Positions 31,278 through 33,720 of a DNA stretch of 33,720 nucleotides are shown here, piece after piece. Source of the DNA: JANYGM01 sp043764015 (GTDB lineage Bacteria; Bacteroidota; Bacteroidia; Cytophagales; Thermonemataceae); NCBI GenBank assembly GCA_043764015.1, contig JAYUKY010000095.1:1-33720 (forward strand). Direction: 5' to 3'. Each line of letters opens with the position of its first letter. Position 1 is the stretch's first letter. The translations under genes were made by a program, and so were the position numbers. Under the pieces are notes generated by a model. The model did not search any database and had not been told where the DNA came from. It saw only the letters and a list, made by a program, of their open reading frames with translations.

Positions 31278-33233
31278 TTATACTTTTTTCAGTTTCCCAT
31301 TTTCTAGGTATTCTATTTCGCCAATCTCAATGATTTTCTGCAAGGCTTCTATAAAAGCATCACGAGTTTGAGGGTTTACTTCTGCAATCAAATCATTCAT
31401 TATCAATGATTTGTATTCTAATGCTTTCAAAATACGTTCTCTATATTTGTCATAATGTGTTTCACTAAGGCGTTTTTCTTTCTTCTTTTTGAGGCAAATA
31501 TCACAAACGCCACAAGGTTCGTAAGAAATTTCGCCAAAATATTCTAAAAGTAATTGAGTACGACAACGGTTTTCGTGTTGGACATAATGCGCCACAGACT
31601 TTGCTTTACGCAAATCTCTATCTCGTTTGTTTTCAATTTTCTTATAATCAATAGGCAAAATACTGCTTTCGTAGCGTTCTGTGAGGAGCGTTATTTGAGG
31701 TTTATTTTTTTGTTTTTCATACGTCAGAAGGCTGATTTTATGCAGATGTTCCAGATGCAAAATAGTATTTTCCAGCGTTTGACTGATGTTTTTTGCAATT
31801 TGCGCCTCCGAAATCTTAATAAAATTATCATACATATCTCCGCCATACGTACGTAGAAGTTGTTGCAAAATAGTGCTATGTTTGGAGTTTGTTCTCTGGA
31901 AACTTTCCAGTTCTTTTCCACTCACATTGAATACTATCCTAGATGGTGTATAAAAGGATTCACTCATCAACAAAAGCCCTTCTTGTTCTAATATTTTCAG
32001 AGAGAAATATGCTTCATTATGGTCTAAATCAAAGTTTTTACAAAATTCTAATAAATCAAAATCATAACTCAGCATCAGATTACTACCCACCGCAATACGA
32101 AAATAATTAGCCAAACTCTGATAAACTTTCTTTAAAGTTATTTCGTTTGGATAAGATTTTAGGATATTTATTTCTAGATTTTGAACATCATTTTTATCAT
32201 AAAAAGCGACTGCAAAGGCTTTTTTTTCATCTCTTCCACCTCGTCCTGCCTCTTGGTAATAAGCCTCCAATGTGCTTGGGAGTTCTGTATGCACCACCAA
32301 ACGCACATCTGGCTTATCAATACCCATTCCAAAGGCATTGGTAGCCACAATAACACGGATTTTGTTTTCTATCCAAGCATCTTGCTTGCGTGAGCGTTCC
32401 TCTGGCGCAAGCCCAGCGTGATAAAAATCTACAGAAATGCCTTTTTTTTGCAGAAATAAAGCAATATCTTTAACATTTTTGCGGCTTCCTGCATACACAA
32501 CCGCACTTCCTTGCACTTTTGCCAAAATCTCTACTAATCTATTATTTTTGTTTTCTTCATAAAAAGTTGAATAAGAAAGGTTTGCTCGTGCAAAACTCTT
32601 CTGAAAAACTCTTTTTTTAGCAAAAACAAACTTTAATTTATCTTGAATATCTCCTTTTACAATTTCTGTAGCAGTTGCAGTAAGCGCAATAATAGGCGTT
32701 TGAGGGATTATTTCACGCAAAAGTGCAATTTCCAAATAAGGAGGGCGGAAATCATAGCCCCATTGAGAAATACAATGTGCCTCGTCTATGGCAAGTAAAG
32801 CTACTTTCATTTTTTTTAGACGAGCAATAAAAATCTCTGTTTTTAGGCGTTCTGGGGACACATAAAGGAATTTCACATCTCCATAAGCGCAATTATCCAA
32901 AGTAATATCAATTTCTCGTTTGCTCATACCAGAATATAGCGCAACGGCGTTGATATTACGTTTTTTGAGCTGATAAACTTGGTCTTTCATTAGGGCAATA
33001 AGCGGAGAAACGACCACGCAAACACCTTCTAAATACATTGCAGGCACTTGAAAACACAAAGATTTGCCTCCACCTGTGGGCAGGAGCGCAAGCGTGTCGT
33101 AACCTTCTAAAACTGCCGTTATTATGTCTTCTTGGAGTGGACGAAAGGCATCATAACCCCAATAGGTCTTTAAAATTTGGTGAATTTTATCCGAAAATTC
33201 ACTTTTTATGCCTGTATTTGTGCGTTCAGCCAA
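31278..33233 (-). CDS. recQ: RecQ-family ATP-dependent DNA helicase
   Basis: RecQ helicases unwind DNA 3' to 5' during recombination and repair. The 651-residue protein has motif 0 (FRPLQEDII), Walker A PTGGGKS (52-58), the DEAH box (150-153, AIDEAHCISQWG), motif VI (QEAGRGGRD) and the RecQ zinc-binding cysteines (NRCRTQLL...CGVCDIC). No HRDC domain is evident at the C-terminus. The start is TTG at 33233: the next in-frame methionine lies beyond the Walker A motif, and a stop lies just upstream. Bacteroidota often have several RecQ paralogs, so the symbol marks family rather than certain orthology. Confidence 0.93.
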   Translation of the reverse strand: MAERTNTGIKSEFSDKIHQILKTYWGYDAFRPLQEDIITAVLEGYDTLALLPTGGGKSLCFQVPAMYLEGVCVVVSPLIALMKDQVYQLKKRNINAVALYSGMSKREIDITLDNCAYGDVKFLYVSPERLKTEIFIARLKKMKVALLAIDEAHCISQWGYDFRPPYLEIALLREIIPQTPIIALTATATEIVKGDIQDKLKFVFAKKRVFQKSFARANLSYSTFYEENKNNRLVEILAKVQGSAVVYAGSRKNVKDIALFLQKKGISVDFYHAGLAPEERSRKQDAWIENKIRVIVATNAFGMGIDKPDVRLVVHTELPSTLEAYYQEAGRGGRDEKKAFAVAFYDKNDVQNLEINILKSYPNEITLKKVYQSLANYFRIAVGSNLMLSYDFDLLEFCKNFDLDHNEAYFSLKILEQEGLLLMSESFYTPSRIVFNVSGKELESFQRTNSKHSTILQQLLRTYGGDMYDNFIKISEAQIAKNISQTLENTILHLEHLHKISLLTYEKQKNKPQITLLTERYESSILPIDYKKIENKRDRDLRKAKSVAHYVQHENRCRTQLLLEYFGEISYEPCGVCDICLKKKKEKRLSETHYDKYRERILKALEYKSLIMNDLIAEVNPQTRDAFIEALQKIIEIGEIEYLENGKLKKV

Positions 33234-33470
33234 CTTTGATATAAAAATAATATTTTACGAAAGTAGCCTTTTTTTAGAAGATTTGCAAATTTTAAGAAAA
33301 AATATCATTTTTTTTTAGTTTATTATTTCTTGTAGTAACTTTCAAATTTATTTTTATGTAAAAATTTGTTGTAAGATGATACTTTTATTGTGGGTTGAAG
33401 TTTCTAAATGTTTTTCAAAAAAATGAAACGAATATACTGTGAACGGGAAGAATTTCGGAAAATAAATTTT
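33234..33470. other. AT-rich spacer upstream of recQ
   Basis: No gene is visible. A TACTTTCG on the minus strand (33258-33265) is a weak -7 candidate for recQ. The remainder is AT-rich up to the repeat cluster at 33471. Confidence 0.4.
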
Positions 33471-33642
33471 GTATTAGTTCCAGCGGAACGGTATATTTAT
33501 AGAAATATTATTGTATTGGTATTTCGCTCCAGCGGAGCGCAATATTTATAAAACTAGCCTTTGCTAGTGACGCTCCGCTGGAGCGAAATACATTTTTTAC
33601 AGGTTTTTTCTATAAATATATCAGTCCGCTGGACTGTAATAC
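33471..33642. repeat. Two divergent paired-hairpin repeats forming a large near-palindrome
   Basis: Units C (33471-33502) and D (33519-33550) lie on the minus strand, with a 16-base spacer exactly as in units A and B. Units E (33571-33591, lacking the left box) and F (33610-33642) lie on the plus strand. Stem-loops are CGTTCC-GCT-GGAACT (C), CGCTCC-GCT-GGAGCG (D and E) and CAGTCC-GCT-GGACTG (F). Between D and E, ACTAGC (33553-33558) and GCTAGT (33563-33568) form the central hairpin. The order, boxes and loop are those of a BIME-like composite element. Confidence 0.85.
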
Positions 33643-33720
33643 ATTTTCCGAAATCTTTTCCGTTTGCAGTATAATTTACAATGATATGGAATATATAAAT
33701 ACTCTGCATACAGAATATTT

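Noticed and set aside
33471..33642. Repeat cluster as a CRISPR array
   Set aside because: The units are palindromic, vary in their stems, change orientation and have short AT-rich spacers; no cas genes are present.

Overview
The window looks like chromosomal DNA from a low-GC Bacteroidota, most likely a Cytophagales-type marine or environmental bacterium (genus not determinable from sequence alone). Reasons: promoters of the Bacteroidota type (TTTG about 20 bases upstream of TAnnTTTG); no clear Shine-Dalgarno sequences; a DUF4295 small protein next to ribosomal protein L33; a DUF4837 lipoprotein; TPR plus SpoIIE-phosphatase architecture; many secreted or outer-membrane proteins; and AT-rich intergenic DNA full of palindromic repeats. 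No rRNA, tRNA, CRISPR array, phage or full insertion sequence was seen.

Layout. 1-7.9 kb: rsmI, a TPR/SpoIIE membrane phosphatase, two putative outer-membrane beta-barrel proteins, a Crp/Fnr regulator, recJ, and a small membrane-anchored protein with two winged-helix-like repeats. 7.9-15.5 kb: an array on the minus strand in which enzyme genes alternate with paralogous AraC-family regulators (aldo/keto reductase-AraC, SDR-AraC, methionine aminopeptidase-truncated AraC, NmrA-like reductase-AraC), plus one small NTF2-like lipoprotein. Parts of the AraC genes and of the promoter regions are almost identical, so the array has been shaped by duplication, gene conversion and deletion. 15.6-18.5 kb: a lipoprotein pseudogene whose signal peptide is split by a 133-bp MITE-like element with inverted termini and a 6-bp target duplication, then an M61 peptidase. 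18.5-25.6 kb: a gene-poor repeat region, a membrane protein, and four secreted proteins (small barrel-like, MORN/WG-like, DKNYY-like, WG-like). 25.6-33.2 kb: an O-antigen-ligase-like protein, a bestrophin-like channel, NAD-type isocitrate dehydrogenase, DUF4295, rpmG, DUF4837 and a RecQ-family helicase.

Both window ends carry the same composite repeat: two hairpins in tandem with a 16-base spacer, whose stems differ between copies by compensatory changes while the loop, inner stem and flanking boxes stay constant. At the left end this repeat supplies the stop codon of rsmI. At the right end two such pairs face away from each other and form a large near-palindrome.

Most promising for follow-up: the enzyme-AraC cassette array with its shared 51-bp promoter repeat of phased TAGAT motifs; the MITE-like insertion whose removal restores a lipoprotein signal peptide; the covarying hairpin repeats; and the membrane-tethered tandem winged-helix protein.
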